From contig CAZQUR010000001.1 in assembly GCA_964596535.1 (NCBI GenBank), forward strand, positions 34,926 through 98,925: a stretch of 64,000 bases of DNA, in the 5' to 3' direction. Shown in pieces: positions 24,651-34,317 of this stretch. The position numbers and the translations under genes are program-made. Origin of the DNA: GCA-002779465 sp964596535 (GTDB taxonomy: Bacteria; Desulfobacterota; Desulfobacteria; Desulfobacterales; UBA2156). Every line of letters starts with the position of its first letter. Positions within the stretch are counted from its first letter, which is position 1. Below the pieces are notes generated by a model. The model was not told where the DNA came from and did no database searches. It saw only the letters and a list, made by a program, of their open reading frames with translations.

Positions 24651-25025
24651 ATGGTTAAGAAAAGAGGAAAACCGGTGAGTTTCGACGCCATGGTGAAATT
24701 TTTCATGCAGGCCTATCAAATTCCCACCAAACGCGATGTCGATAAAATCCTGAAAAGCATGGAGCGGATTGAGGGACAACTCAAGACACTGATGAGTCAA
24801 ACGCCTTCTGCTTCCCGGAAAAAGAGAACCCCGCGCGAAAAATCAGAAGGGAATGCCACGAGCCGTGTCCTGGAAGTCATCCGGAAACACAAAGACGGGA
24901 TCGACGTTCCGGGTATCCGTACCGAAACCGGATTTGAAGATAAAAAGCTGCGCAATATCATCTTCCGGCTGCACAATCTCGAAAAAATAAAGCGAAAGGG
25001 CCGGGGCGTTTACGTCGCTGCCTGA
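24651..25025 (+). CDS. Small winged-helix-like protein, function unknown
   Basis: A 124-residue basic protein. The frame begins at 24609, but AAAAAGGAGGAACGC precedes ATG 24651, giving MVKKRGKPVSFDAM. Residues 1-45 form an amphipathic region (KFFMQAYQIPTKRDVDKIL) that could mediate oligomerisation. A Lys/Arg/Ser-rich linker follows. The C-terminal 55 residues (SRVLEVIRKHKDGIDVPGIR and LRNIIFRLHNLEKIKRKGRG) look like a winged helix with a GRGVYV wing. It may be a DNA-binding or nucleoid protein; I do not recognise a named family. Confidence 0.7.
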   Translation: MVKKRGKPVSFDAMVKFFMQAYQIPTKRDVDKILKSMERIEGQLKTLMSQTPSASRKKRTPREKSEGNATSRVLEVIRKHKDGIDVPGIRTETGFEDKKLRNIIFRLHNLEKIKRKGRGVYVAA

Positions 25026-25044
25026 CCGGAATCCTTCCCGCACG

Positions 25045-25062
25045 CCCGCCTTTTAAGGCGGG
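25045..25062. repeat. GC-rich hairpin CCCGCC-TTTTAA-GGCGGG
   Basis: Six-bp inverted repeat with a 6-nt loop just after the winged-helix gene. It is related to, but not identical with, the hairpin at 25102-25133, and could serve as a terminator-like structure. Confidence 0.55.
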
Positions 25063-25101
25063 GTTAAGGGAAGCGATCTTAAAACGGGCATTTTCCTTAC
25101 C

Positions 25102-25133
25102 GGGGAGCCCCGCCCTTCAGGGCGGGAGGCTCC
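25102..25133. repeat. Repeated hairpin, copy 1 (CCCGCCC-TTCA-GGGCGGG)
   Basis: A 7-bp perfect stem with a TTCA loop, flanked by CCGGGGA(G) upstream and AGG downstream. The same block recurs at 62893-62925. Hairpins of this form occur at the right ends of IS200/IS605-type elements and as dispersed palindromes; no transposase or tnpB is present here. Confidence 0.7.
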
Positions 25134-25314
25134 ATTCCACCGATAATCCATATTTTCAGGCGATGTTAAATGCCGGGTGTGTTTCGGCAGGACCATAAGG
25201 ACGCGGTTTTTTCTTTGTTCGGCCTGAAAAAAAGATCTGAAACCCTGCCCAGCGGTTCTCGGACGACGGGGGCCCGGGTGTCCAATGGGATCGGAAGATA
25301 AAAAGGAGAAGCGT

Positions 25315-28302
25315 GTGACGCAATCGGCTTTGCCCGAAGAGATGTTTGCACAAGGACAGCGCGTATCGGGGTATACAGTGACACGATGCGCCGCATTGGA
25401 TCGGATCGAGGCGCAGGTGGTGGAACTGCGGCATGATGCCACCGGCGCCCGGCACCTGCATATTGCCAGAGCCGACAGGGAAAACACCTTCGGCGTCACC
25501 CTCAAAACGGTTCCCCGGGATTCCACCGGCGTGGCCCATATCCTGGAGCACACGGTTTTGTGCGGATCGAAACGGTTTCCGGTGAAAGACCCCTTTTTCT
25601 CCATGCTGAAAAGGAGTTTGAGCACCTTCATGAACGCTTTTACGGCACCGGATGCCACCCTCTATCCCTTTTCCACCCAGAACCGCAAGGATTACTACAA
25701 CCTCATGGATGTCTACCTGGACGCCGTCTTTCATCCGAGATTGGATCCCTTGAGCTTCAAGCAGGAGGGACACCGGCTCGCGGTCGAAGAAAATCCGGAA
25801 AATCCCGAAGCGGTCTCCCTGGCCTTTAAAGGGGTGGTTTATAGTGAGATGAAAGGCGCCATGTCCTCCCCCGACCAGGTGATGGTGCGCTCCATTCTCA
25901 ACGCCCTCTACCCCTCCACCACCTACCGCCACAATTCCGGGGGGGAGCCGCTGGAAATTTTGGATCTCACCTACGACCAATTGAAGCGGTTCCATGATGT
26001 ACACTATCATCCCAGCAACGCCTACTTTTATACGTACGGGAACCTTCCGTTGGAAGATCACCTGGTTTTCATCGCTGAAAGGGTCCTGGATCAATTCGGC
26101 CGCATCGACCCGGCCACCGATGTTTCGCCGCAACCCCGCTGGGAACAACCCGAGTCGGCGCAGTATTTCTATCCATTCGGACCGGATGAAGCCGGCGCCA
26201 GGAAATCCCAGGCATGCGTGGCCTGGTTGACGGCGGACGTGAGAAACGCCTTCGATGTCCTGACGCTGACCCTTTTAACCGAGATCCTTTTGGGGAACGC
26301 CGCATCGCCCTTGAGAAAGGCCCTCATGGATTCCCGGTTGGGAAGCGCCCTTTCCGACGGCACCGGCTATGAACCCGATTACCGGGACACCCTGTTCGCC
26401 TGCGGCCTGAAAGATATCGACGCCGCCCGGGCCCACGACGTGGAAGAAATTGTCCTGGAAACGCTGGCGGGTCTGGCCCATAAAGGGATCGACAAGGACC
26501 TGGTGGCATCGGCCATCCACCAACTGGAATTTCACCGGAAGGAGGTGACCCATCATCCCTATCCTTACGGCATCAAGCTGCTCATGGCCTCCTTCGGGCC
26601 CTGGCTGCATGACGGAGATCCCTCTGCGCGGCTCATGTTCGAAAACGACCTGGAAAAAATCCGCGCCGCCCTGAAGCAGGGTCCTTTTTTCGAAGAGGCG
26701 ATCCGGCGATTCTTCCTTGATAACCCGCACCGGGTCCTTTTGACCCTTTCCCCGGATCCGGAAATGGAAGAAAAGATCGAAGGACAGACGCAAAAAAAGC
26801 TCAACGCGATCAAAGAAAGACTGACCCCGAAAGACATTGAAAAAATCCGCGCCGACGACCGTGCGCTCCAGGCCCTGCAGGAATCCGAAGAGCCGGTGGA
26901 TCTGCTTCCCACCTTGAAGATCGAGGACATCCCTCCCCTTGTGGTTCGGGTAACACCTTCCGAATTTGAAAACGCCCCGGCGGTTTGTTACGATCAACCC
27001 ACCGCCGGCATCTTTTACTTTACGGCGGCGGCCCGGATCGCGGGCCTCGATGACGCCGACTTGTCTCTGGTGCCCTTTTTCTGTTATGCTTTGTCGAGAA
27101 TCGGCACGAAAACGAAGGATTATGTCGAGTTGGCAAAAAAGATCAGCCGGTTCGCCGGAGGCATCGGTTTTGCCGCCAACGCCCGCACCCGCTGCGACAC
27201 CGCCGGTGAAAGCGCGCCGTTTCTGGCATTGGGCGCCAAATGCCTCAACCGGAATCGGGTGCATGTCTTTGACATCCTCGACGAGATCCTGTCGGCCTTC
27301 GACACCACGGATCTATCCCGCATCGCCGCGCTTCTCGATGAATATCGGGCGGGCCTGGAAGCCGGCGTGGTTCATAACGGGCATCGGCTCGCCATGTCCC
27401 TGGCCTCCCGGAATTTTGTCCCCGCCGCCGCCTTGGACGAGATCTGGCACGGCGTGACCCACCTCAAGGCCGTAAAAGCGATAACGGCACACCCGAAAGA
27501 CGATTTTCCGGCGGCGTTCGCAAAACGGTTGGAGACCATCGGAAAGACCGTGTTTCAACCCGAAAATGTGCAAATGGCCTTCATCGGGGATGCAAAAACT
27601 CTGAAACAGGCGGCCCGGGACGTTCGCGGCAGCGCATTTTTATCGCGCGTTCCCGAACCCGCGGCTTCGGCGGCGCCCTTTGACTCCCCTCCTGTGGAGA
27701 TCGGAGCGGAGCGCGTCCGGGAGGGATGGAGCACGGCTTCGGCGGTCTCTTTCGTGGCCAAAGCGTTTAAAGTGGTTCGGATGGTTCACGAGGATGCGCC
27801 GGCCCTGTCCGTCATCGCCAAGCTGTTGCGGTCATTGATTTTACACCGGGAAATCCGGGAAAAGGGCGGGGCCTACGGCGCGTTCGCCGTCTACAATCCG
27901 GAAGCGGGTGTCTTCAGCCTGTGCTCCTACCGGGACCCCCATATCGTGGAGACACTGAACGTGTATGACAAGGCCGCGGCGTTCATCCGCTCCGGCGATT
28001 ACACGGAAACGGACGTGGCGGAAGCCATCTTACAGGTTTGTTCCGAAATCGATCGGCCGGATCCCCCCGGACCCGCCGCCAAGAAGGCCTTTGTCCGGAG
28101 CCTGATCCGCCTTTCCGATGATGACCGGCAACGCTTCAAAGAAACCCTGTTATCCATCACCCGGGACCGTGTGGTGGATACGGCCCGAAAGTACTTCGCC
28201 CTTGAAAGCACGGATTGTGCCGTGGCGGTCATATCGGGGGACCCGCTCCTCAAGGCGGCCAATGCGCGGCTGGATCCCCCCCTGACGCTGAAAAGGATTT
28301 AA
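25315..28302 (+). CDS. M16C-family zinc metallopeptidase (presequence-protease-like)
   Basis: A peptidase of the insulinase/PreP type that degrades short unfolded peptides in a closed chamber. It has 995 residues: the inverted zinc motif HILEH lies at about 75-79, followed by the PreP-like MLKRSLSTFMNAFTAPDAT. Two M16 halves and an M16C-associated segment follow, and GGAYGAFAVYNPEAGVFSL near the C-terminus is the substrate-binding Arg/Tyr region of the family. GTG 25315 follows AGGAG by 6 nt and is preferred to ATG 25285. No signal peptide is apparent, so it is probably cytoplasmic. It ends 3 nt before the FabH-like gene. Confidence 0.9.
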   Translation: MTQSALPEEMFAQGQRVSGYTVTRCAALDRIEAQVVELRHDATGARHLHIARADRENTFGVTLKTVPRDSTGVAHILEHTVLCGSKRFPVKDPFFSMLKRSLSTFMNAFTAPDATLYPFSTQNRKDYYNLMDVYLDAVFHPRLDPLSFKQEGHRLAVEENPENPEAVSLAFKGVVYSEMKGAMSSPDQVMVRSILNALYPSTTYRHNSGGEPLEILDLTYDQLKRFHDVHYHPSNAYFYTYGNLPLEDHLVFIAERVLDQFGRIDPATDVSPQPRWEQPESAQYFYPFGPDEAGARKSQACVAWLTADVRNAFDVLTLTLLTEILLGNAASPLRKALMDSRLGSALSDGTGYEPDYRDTLFACGLKDIDAARAHDVEEIVLETLAGLAHKGIDKDLVASAIHQLEFHRKEVTHHPYPYGIKLLMASFGPWLHDGDPSARLMFENDLEKIRAALKQGPFFEEAIRRFFLDNPHRVLLTLSPDPEMEEKIEGQTQKKLNAIKERLTPKDIEKIRADDRALQALQESEEPVDLLPTLKIEDIPPLVVRVTPSEFENAPAVCYDQPTAGIFYFTAAARIAGLDDADLSLVPFFCYALSRIGTKTKDYVELAKKISRFAGGIGFAANARTRCDTAGESAPFLALGAKCLNRNRVHVFDILDEILSAFDTTDLSRIAALLDEYRAGLEAGVVHNGHRLAMSLASRNFVPAAALDEIWHGVTHLKAVKAITAHPKDDFPAAFAKRLETIGKTVFQPENVQMAFIGDAKTLKQAARDVRGSAFLSRVPEPAASAAPFDSPPVEIGAERVREGWSTASAVSFVAKAFKVVRMVHEDAPALSVIAKLLRSLILHREIREKGGAYGAFAVYNPEAGVFSLCSYRDPHIVETLNVYDKAAAFIRSGDYTETDVAEAILQVCSEIDRPDPPGPAAKKAFVRSLIRLSDDDRQRFKETLLSITRDRVVDTARKYFALESTDCAVAVISGDPLLKAANARLDPPLTLKRI

Positions 28303-28305
28303 TCC

Positions 28306-29295
28306 ATGAAATCGGTCTGTATTGTGGGAACCGGGTCCCATCTCCCTCCGAAGGTATTGAGCAACAAGGACCTGGAACAAATGGGCCTGGATACGGACGA
28401 TGAATGGATCGTGCAGCGCACCGGCATCCGGGAGCGACGGGTCGCCGCCCCGGAGGTGTGCACCTCCGACTTGGCGCTGGAGGCCTCCAGGAAGGCGTTT
28501 GAGATGGCGGGGATCACCGCCAGGGACGTGGGCCTCATCATCGTGGCCACCATCACCCCGGACACCTGTTGCCCGGCCGCCGCCAACTGGCTTCAGGCCA
28601 AGCTCGACGCGCCCCAGGCCGTTACCTTCGATATCACGGCGGCCTGCTCGGGATTCATCTTCGGCCTGAACGCCGCCGAACAGTATCTGAAGACCGGCGC
28701 CAGCCGCACCGTTCTCGTGGCGGCCTCCGAAGTTATGAGCCGCACCGTGAACTGGAGGGACCGTTCTTCCTGCATCCTGTGGGGGGACGGCGCCGGTGCC
28801 GCAGTCCTCACCCTTGGCGAAGCGGGGCATCGCTTGTATTCTACGCACATCCACACGGACGGCGCCAATGGACAAGACCTGCTGCTTCCCGGAGGCGGTT
28901 CCCGGACCACCCCCATTTCCCACGAGAGCGTGGACAAGGGCCTGCACTACCTGACCATGATCGAGGCCAACTTGAGTTTCCGGGTGGCGGTGCGGCATTT
29001 CATCGGCGCCATTCAGGAGGCGGCCGCGCATAACGATATTCCGGTCTCGGCCATCGACTGGTTCATTCCCCACCAGGCGAACCTGCGCATGTTCCAGGCC
29101 GTGGCCAAGAGCCTGAATATCCCCATGGAGCGCTTCTATCTCACCCTGGAAAAATACGGAAACATTTCCTCGGCGTCGTGTGCCATCGCCCTGGACGAGG
29201 CGGTGCGTGACGGCAGCATCCGCCCGGGGGATTGGGTGTGTCTCCCGGTTTTCGGGGGCGGCCTGACCTGGGGTTCCGCCCTTATCCGCTGGTAA
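28306..29295 (+). CDS. fabH: Beta-ketoacyl-ACP synthase III (FabH-like)
   Basis: Condenses an acyl-CoA starter with malonyl-ACP. The 329-residue thiolase-fold protein has Cys114 in TAACSGFIFG, His in IPHQANLRM and Asn in EKYGNISSAS, the full FabH triad. It lies directly behind the M16C protease gene, far from the fab cluster at 1.9-6.1 kb, which lacks fabH. It could be the housekeeping initiator or a paralogue using other starters. ATG follows the protease stop by 3 nt, so translation is probably coupled. Confidence 0.88.
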   Translation: MKSVCIVGTGSHLPPKVLSNKDLEQMGLDTDDEWIVQRTGIRERRVAAPEVCTSDLALEASRKAFEMAGITARDVGLIIVATITPDTCCPAAANWLQAKLDAPQAVTFDITAACSGFIFGLNAAEQYLKTGASRTVLVAASEVMSRTVNWRDRSSCILWGDGAGAAVLTLGEAGHRLYSTHIHTDGANGQDLLLPGGGSRTTPISHESVDKGLHYLTMIEANLSFRVAVRHFIGAIQEAAAHNDIPVSAIDWFIPHQANLRMFQAVAKSLNIPMERFYLTLEKYGNISSASCAIALDEAVRDGSIRPGDWVCLPVFGGGLTWGSALIRW

Positions 29296-29336
29296 GCAAG
29301 CCCTGCGTCCTTTCTCTTTTATCCCTGACGTCGTCG

Positions 29337-31760
29337 CTACATCAGAATCTTTTGCCGCTGCGGATCATAGAGGGCGCGATTCATTTCCCGCTTTGCGGGA
29401 TACACTTCCTGGTAGGATTCGATTGAAAACCCTTCGACGACGTCGGCCATATCCGCCGGAAGGTATCCGTAGCAGATATTTTTTCCGATGGTGTGCCCGT
29501 ATCCCGCGCTGGTGGTCACACTCACCACGCGGCCGTTGTGAAGGATGGGCGCGCTCCCCTGGAGCATGAGCGGCGTCCCGGCGTCGATGGTGAAGGTGCA
29601 CAGTGTCCACTGGGGGCCTTGTGCCTTGATTCGGGCCAGCGCCGCCTTGCCGATGAAGTCGTCTTTTTCCAGGGCCACACAAAAGCCCAAACCGGCGTCG
29701 TAGGGGGTGTATTCCGGCGTCAGTTCCGAACCCCAGTCGGCATACCCTTTTTCCAGGTGCAAAGAGGCGATGGCACGGTAACCGGCGTTGGCGATGCCGA
29801 GTTCCCGGCCGTTCTCCCAAAGGGTTTCATACACATGGCAGGCGAACTCCACAGGGATGTATAACTCGTAGCCCAATTCCCCCACATAGGTCACCCGGAA
29901 GGCCATAGCCGGCGCAAATCCCACCGTGATCGGTTTGAGGGTGCCGAAAGGAAATGCGGCATTGCCGATATCTTCCGAAACCAAACGCTGCAGAAGCGAC
30001 CGGGATTTGGGGCCGATGACGTTGAGGACCGCATCGCAGGCGGTGACATCCCGGAAGGTCACCGATCCGTCTTTGGGCATATGGTTATGGATCCACCAGG
30101 CGGCCCGCCGCCCGAAAGCGGTTCCCACCACCAGATAAAACGCGTCCTGGGCGACCCGGCCCACGGTCAGGTCGCATTCGATGGTCCCCCGCTCGTTGCA
30201 CATCTGGGTATAAATCACTTTCCCGACGGGTTTATTGATCTGGTGGGTGCAGAGCCGGTTTAATAAGGCAAGGGCGCCGGGGCCGGCGATTTCGAGTTTG
30301 CAAAAGGAGGATTGATCGATAAGGACGCCATTTTCCCGGGCGTTTCGATGTTCGGCCTCCACGTGGGTAAACCAGTTGGGTGTTTCGAAGGTGTGCGCAT
30401 CTTCGGGTGCAACGCCTTCAGGGGCAAACCAGTTGGGCCGTTCCCACCCGTACTTGGCGCCGTACACGGCGCCCTGTTCCTTGAGCAAAAAGTAGAGCGG
30501 GCTCCGCCGGACACCCCGTGCCGAGGTGTGCTCTTCGTGTGGCCAGTGGACGGTGTAGTGCTTGCCGTAAAGTTCCCTCGTGCGTGCAACATTGTAGGCG
30601 CGGCTGTGGTGGTGGGGGCCGAAACGCCGGACATCCAGGGGCCAGATATCGAAACTGGGTTCACCTTCCACGATCCATTCCGCCATCATGCGGCCGGCAC
30701 CCCCGCCGGCGGCGATGCCGAAGGCGTTGAATCCCACGGCCACGAAGACGTTTTCCAATTCCGGCGCGGGCCCCATGATGGCGTCGCCGTCCGGCGTGAA
30801 TGCTTCGGGACCGTTGACCAGTTTGCGAATCCCGGCGGTTTCAAGGCACGGCGTCCGCTGGGTGGCCGGTTCGGCCAGCTGCAGAAAATGGTCGAAATCG
30901 GAGTTGAGGAGATTGGCGGAAAAATCGTTGGGAACCCCGTCCACCGCCCAGGGGATGCCGTTGCGTTCATATCCTCCCATGACGAGTCCGCCCACCTCTT
31001 CCTTGTAGTAGATCAGGTTGTCCTTGTCCCGGATGGTGGGCAGACTCGGCGGCAGGCCCTCGATGGGGTTGGTGACGGCGAACTGATGCTGAAAGGGGAC
31101 CACCGGCGTGTTGACCCCCAAAAGCTTCCCAACCTGGTATCCCCACATGCCGGTGCAGTTGACCGCGATCTCGCAGGCAATGTCGCCTTTATCGGTTTTC
31201 ACCGCCGTCACCCGGTTTTTTTTAAATTCAAATCCGGTCACCCGCGTGTTGCGGTAAATCACGGCTCCCCGGTGACGCGCGCCGGTTGCCAGGGCATAGG
31301 TGATTCCGGAGGGATCGGCCTGTCCGTCGGTGGGCATGAAGGCGGCCCCGATGATGCCGTCCAGGGAAAGGATCGGGCAAAGGCCGTTTGCTTCCTTCGG
31401 CGTGATCATGTGCATATCCAGACCGAAGCTTTTGGCCGTGGTGGCGCCTTTTTTCAACTCGTACAGGCGTGCTTTGGTGCTCGCCAGATGCAGGCAGCCC
31501 GTTTTTTTCCATCCGGTGGCCTGACCGGTTTCTTTTTCAAGGTTTTCGTAGAGGCTTACGCTGTACTGCAGCATGCGGGTGATATTGCGCTCCGAGCGGA
31601 GTTGGCCCACAAGGCCCGCGGCATGCCATGTGGAACCGGAGGTCAGTTCCCCCTTTTCCACCAAAACCACATCGGTCAGCCCCATTTTCGTCAAATGGTA
31701 GGCCGTGCTGCATCCCACGATTCCTCCGCCGATAATGACCACTTGTGCCCGATCTTTCAT
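29337..31760 (-). CDS. FAD-dependent dimethylglycine/sarcosine dehydrogenase-like protein
   Basis: An 807-residue two-part flavoprotein. The N-terminal half is a DAO-type oxidoreductase with the dinucleotide motif VVIIGGGIVGCSTAYHL and the covalent-FAD-type segment TSGSTWHAAGLVGQL. The C-terminal half is a GcvT-like folate-binding domain (EIAGPGALALLNRL, GYRAIASLHLEKGYADWGSE). Relatives oxidise N-methyl groups of dimethylglycine or sarcosine and can pass formaldehyde to tetrahydrofolate. It is the last gene of the LIV-transporter operon, which suggests the transporter brings in its substrate or precursor. The exact substrate is unknown. Confidence 0.87.
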   Translation of the reverse strand: MKDRAQVVIIGGGIVGCSTAYHLTKMGLTDVVLVEKGELTSGSTWHAAGLVGQLRSERNITRMLQYSVSLYENLEKETGQATGWKKTGCLHLASTKARLYELKKGATTAKSFGLDMHMITPKEANGLCPILSLDGIIGAAFMPTDGQADPSGITYALATGARHRGAVIYRNTRVTGFEFKKNRVTAVKTDKGDIACEIAVNCTGMWGYQVGKLLGVNTPVVPFQHQFAVTNPIEGLPPSLPTIRDKDNLIYYKEEVGGLVMGGYERNGIPWAVDGVPNDFSANLLNSDFDHFLQLAEPATQRTPCLETAGIRKLVNGPEAFTPDGDAIMGPAPELENVFVAVGFNAFGIAAGGGAGRMMAEWIVEGEPSFDIWPLDVRRFGPHHHSRAYNVARTRELYGKHYTVHWPHEEHTSARGVRRSPLYFLLKEQGAVYGAKYGWERPNWFAPEGVAPEDAHTFETPNWFTHVEAEHRNARENGVLIDQSSFCKLEIAGPGALALLNRLCTHQINKPVGKVIYTQMCNERGTIECDLTVGRVAQDAFYLVVGTAFGRRAAWWIHNHMPKDGSVTFRDVTACDAVLNVIGPKSRSLLQRLVSEDIGNAAFPFGTLKPITVGFAPAMAFRVTYVGELGYELYIPVEFACHVYETLWENGRELGIANAGYRAIASLHLEKGYADWGSELTPEYTPYDAGLGFCVALEKDDFIGKAALARIKAQGPQWTLCTFTIDAGTPLMLQGSAPILHNGRVVSVTTSAGYGHTIGKNICYGYLPADMADVVEGFSIESYQEVYPAKREMNRALYDPQRQKILM

Positions 31761-31859
31761 GTTCGTCTCCTGAGTCGTTATTTACTGGATTCGGCATCGC
31801 GCCGGTGCAGTGATTTTAAAAAGCTGTTTCCCTGTTTGATCAACTTTTTCTAAGCGCTT

Positions 31860-32645
31860 TCAGGCGATGACCACTTCAACGCCCAGCAGATCGAGTTCCC
31901 TCTGAAAATCTTCGGGTATGCTTCGATTGGTGACCAATACATCGATCTGCTTGAGCGGGACGATGGACATCTGGGCCACCAGGCCGAATTTGGTGTGGTT
32001 GGCCATGATGATGACCTGCCCGCGGGTGTATTTGATCATGGTGCGCTCGATCACGGCGATCTCAAAATTGGGGGTGGTCATGCCGGAGCTGAGGCTGAGG
32101 GCGTCGGCGCCCAAAAATACTTTTGTGGCATTGACCTGGCGGATCATCTCCATGGTGAGAAGACCCGAAAGGGATTTGGTTTGCGGGTTATACATTCCCC
32201 CTAAAAAGATAATTTCGGCAGTGGTGCCGTCGGCCTCGCTGGTAATGCCGAGATTATTGGTAAAGACGGTGCACGGCAGGCCGGGTTCCAGATACCGGAT
32301 AATCAAGGCCGCCGTGGTGCCTGTTCCCAGAAAAACCACCTCGTTGGGCTCGATCAAGGCGGCGGCCCTCCGGGCGATTTGCTGTTTTTCTTTTAAGTTT
32401 TCCTTGATGCTGCTGTTGTAATGGAATTTTCCCGCCACCCGCTCCTGCCGGAAGACCGCCCCCCCGTGGGTGCGCTCCACCAAGCCCCGGCGCTCCAGGG
32501 CATCGAGATCCCGCCGGATCGTCATCTCCGATACGTTCAGCAATTCGCTGAGACGGGTGCTCCGGACGGTGAATTCGTTTCGTAAAATATCGATGATGCG
32601 TTGCTGTCGTTCCGCCGGCATCAGGGAACTCGTTGTTTTGCTCAT
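31860..32645 (-). CDS. DeoR-family transcriptional regulator
   Basis: A 261-residue repressor-type protein. The N-terminal winged helix has STRLSELLNVSEMTIRRDLD and LVERTHGGAVF. The C-terminal sugar-phosphate-sensor domain (Rossmann-like, similar to phosphosugar isomerases) contains VFLGTGTTAALIIRYL and VFLGADALSLSSG. It lies between the choline-kinase-like gene and the flavoprotein. DeoR proteins usually respond to a phosphorylated intermediate, so the product of the adjacent kinase is an attractive effector (inference). Confidence 0.92.
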   Translation of the reverse strand: MSKTTSSLMPAERQQRIIDILRNEFTVRSTRLSELLNVSEMTIRRDLDALERRGLVERTHGGAVFRQERVAGKFHYNSSIKENLKEKQQIARRAAALIEPNEVVFLGTGTTAALIIRYLEPGLPCTVFTNNLGITSEADGTTAEIIFLGGMYNPQTKSLSGLLTMEMIRQVNATKVFLGADALSLSSGMTTPNFEIAVIERTMIKYTRGQVIIMANHTKFGLVAQMSIVPLKQIDVLVTNRSIPEDFQRELDLLGVEVVIA

Positions 32646-32702
32646 CGGCCCTCTTCCTTGAGGTCCCCCGGTTCCGGCGGCAGGGGAAATGAAAACCGGT
32701 CG

Positions 32703-33584
32703 TCAATCCATCTGTTGAAGTGCATCATAGGCCTTTTCCAAACGGGAAAGGTTTTTCCCGGTGTAATGGACATAGTCGAAGTCCAGTGTCGAATACAGTT
32801 CCGAGACAATGCTCCAAAGTGTCTCCCGCAGCAAGGAGACACACTTCATTACCGCGAAACGGCGGCGCAGTGTATCCGTAACGTGACGCTGGTAGTAGGT
32901 CTCCAGGAGATCCTCTTCCTGTTCCAAAGACAGTGCGTTGTTGGAAGATAGGTTGGCTAGATCGAAAAGCGCGGTATTATAGCCTGCGTAGTCCCAGTCG
33001 AGCAGCCACAGGCGGCTGTTGTCGTGGATGAAATTGGCGGCCAAAAGATCATTGTGCCCGAATACCAGGTGGATTTCCCCGATCCGTTTTTCCAGGGTTT
33101 CATTCATTTCAAGAAAACGGGGGAGATGCGGCATCATGCGGCTCTTGCCTTCTTGGGCCGTGTGAATGTAGTTCCGGCACACGTGAAACGGCCAGAAAAC
33201 CAGCGCCGGTCCTTTGAAATGCTTCGGGATTTGGGTATGGCAGGCCCGCAGAAGGGAGACGATGGGCGCCAGGTTCTCCTTTTTTTGCACGTCTTCTTCC
33301 GAAAAGGGGGTACCGTCGATGTATCGCATGATGAAAAGGCCGTCTTCACTGTAGACGATTTCGGGCGAAATGCCGGCGGCATGGGCGGCCCGTGCGGCCG
33401 CAATTTCGTTGAACCGCATGACACCGTGGACCGGAATGTCTTTTCCGACGCGGACAACAAAGCGTTCCCCCCGGTGATCCACGATAAAATTCGTATTGGT
33501 GATCCCGCCGGCCAGGGGCCGGGGATCCACCGGTGCGGACCAAAAATCCAACCGGGAGATCCTGTCTTTAAAATCCGTGTTCAT
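32703..33584 (-). CDS. Choline/ethanolamine-kinase-like phosphotransferase
   Basis: A 293-residue protein-kinase-like small-molecule kinase. N-terminal PLAGGITNTNFIV binds the ATP phosphates, VVRVGKDIPVHG carries the lysine, and VFGHNDLLAANFI with LWLLDWDYAGYN forms the catalytic HND and metal-binding Asp motifs typical of LicA/choline kinases. It sits 12 nt after livF in the LIV operon, with RBS AAAGGAG. Substrate could be choline, ethanolamine or another amino alcohol; a sugar or aminoglycoside substrate is less likely given the fold and context. Confidence 0.82.
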   Translation of the reverse strand: MNTDFKDRISRLDFWSAPVDPRPLAGGITNTNFIVDHRGERFVVRVGKDIPVHGVMRFNEIAAARAAHAAGISPEIVYSEDGLFIMRYIDGTPFSEEDVQKKENLAPIVSLLRACHTQIPKHFKGPALVFWPFHVCRNYIHTAQEGKSRMMPHLPRFLEMNETLEKRIGEIHLVFGHNDLLAANFIHDNSRLWLLDWDYAGYNTALFDLANLSSNNALSLEQEEDLLETYYQRHVTDTLRRRFAVMKCVSLLRETLWSIVSELYSTLDFDYVHYTGKNLSRLEKAYDALQQMD

Positions 33585-33596
33585 GGGCTCTCCTTT

Positions 33597-34316
33597 TCAC
33601 CCGCCCAAATAGGCCCTTTTCACCTCTTCGTTTTCCCGGAGTTGGCCGGCCGGACCGGAAAGCACGATCCGGCCGGTCTCAATGACGTGCGCCTGTTGGG
33701 CCAGGACCAGCGCCAGCCGGGCGTTTTGTTCCACGAGGATGACGGTCCGACCCTCGACATGAATATCCCGGATGATTTTGGCGATCTGCCCGCACATTAT
33801 GGGAGACAGCCCCAGGGAAGGCTCATCCAGAAGAAGAAGTTTCGGTGCGGACATGAGGGCCCGGCCCATGGCCAGCATCTGCTGTTCTCCCCCGCTCAAG
33901 GTGCCCGCGGCCTGCTTTGTTCTCTCCTTGAGGCGCGGGAAATGCCTGAAAACCGTCTCCTCGAGGTCTTTTTGAATCGCGTTTTTGTCCTTGCGCAGAA
34001 AGGCGCCCATGAAGAGATTCTCCAGCACCGTCATTTGAGGAAAGACCCGCCGGCCTTCCGGGACCATGGCAATCCCCAACGCGTTGATCTTGTGTGGAGG
34101 GAGCGTATCGATTCTTTGTCCGTTGAAACGGATTTCTCCCGAGGAAGGGTGTTTCAGCCCGCTGATCGCGCGCAGCGTCGTCGTTTTTCCCGCCCCGTTC
34201 GACCCGATCAGCGTAACGATTTCCCCGTCGTTTACACCGATGGAGATATTTCTGACCGCGGCGACTTTAAAGTAGTGGACCGTGATGTCTTTGACCTCGA
34301 GCAGCAACGTTTTCAC
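33597..34316 (-). CDS. livF: Branched-chain amino acid-type ABC transporter ATPase LivF
   Basis: Cytoplasmic ATPase of 239 residues. Walker A is GSNGAGKTTT, the signature is GTLSGGEQQMLAMGRAL and Walker B is LLLLDEPSLGL. LivF proteins are shorter than LivG and end soon after the H-loop. It starts 1 nt after livG ends, strongly coupled. The family transports branched-chain or other amino acids, amides, urea and choline-like solutes; the operon here favours a methylated amine. Confidence 0.93.
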   Translation of the reverse strand: MKTLLLEVKDITVHYFKVAAVRNISIGVNDGEIVTLIGSNGAGKTTTLRAISGLKHPSSGEIRFNGQRIDTLPPHKINALGIAMVPEGRRVFPQMTVLENLFMGAFLRKDKNAIQKDLEETVFRHFPRLKERTKQAAGTLSGGEQQMLAMGRALMSAPKLLLLDEPSLGLSPIMCGQIAKIIRDIHVEGRTVILVEQNARLALVLAQQAHVIETGRIVLSGPAGQLRENEEVKRAYLGG

Positions 34317-34317
34317 C

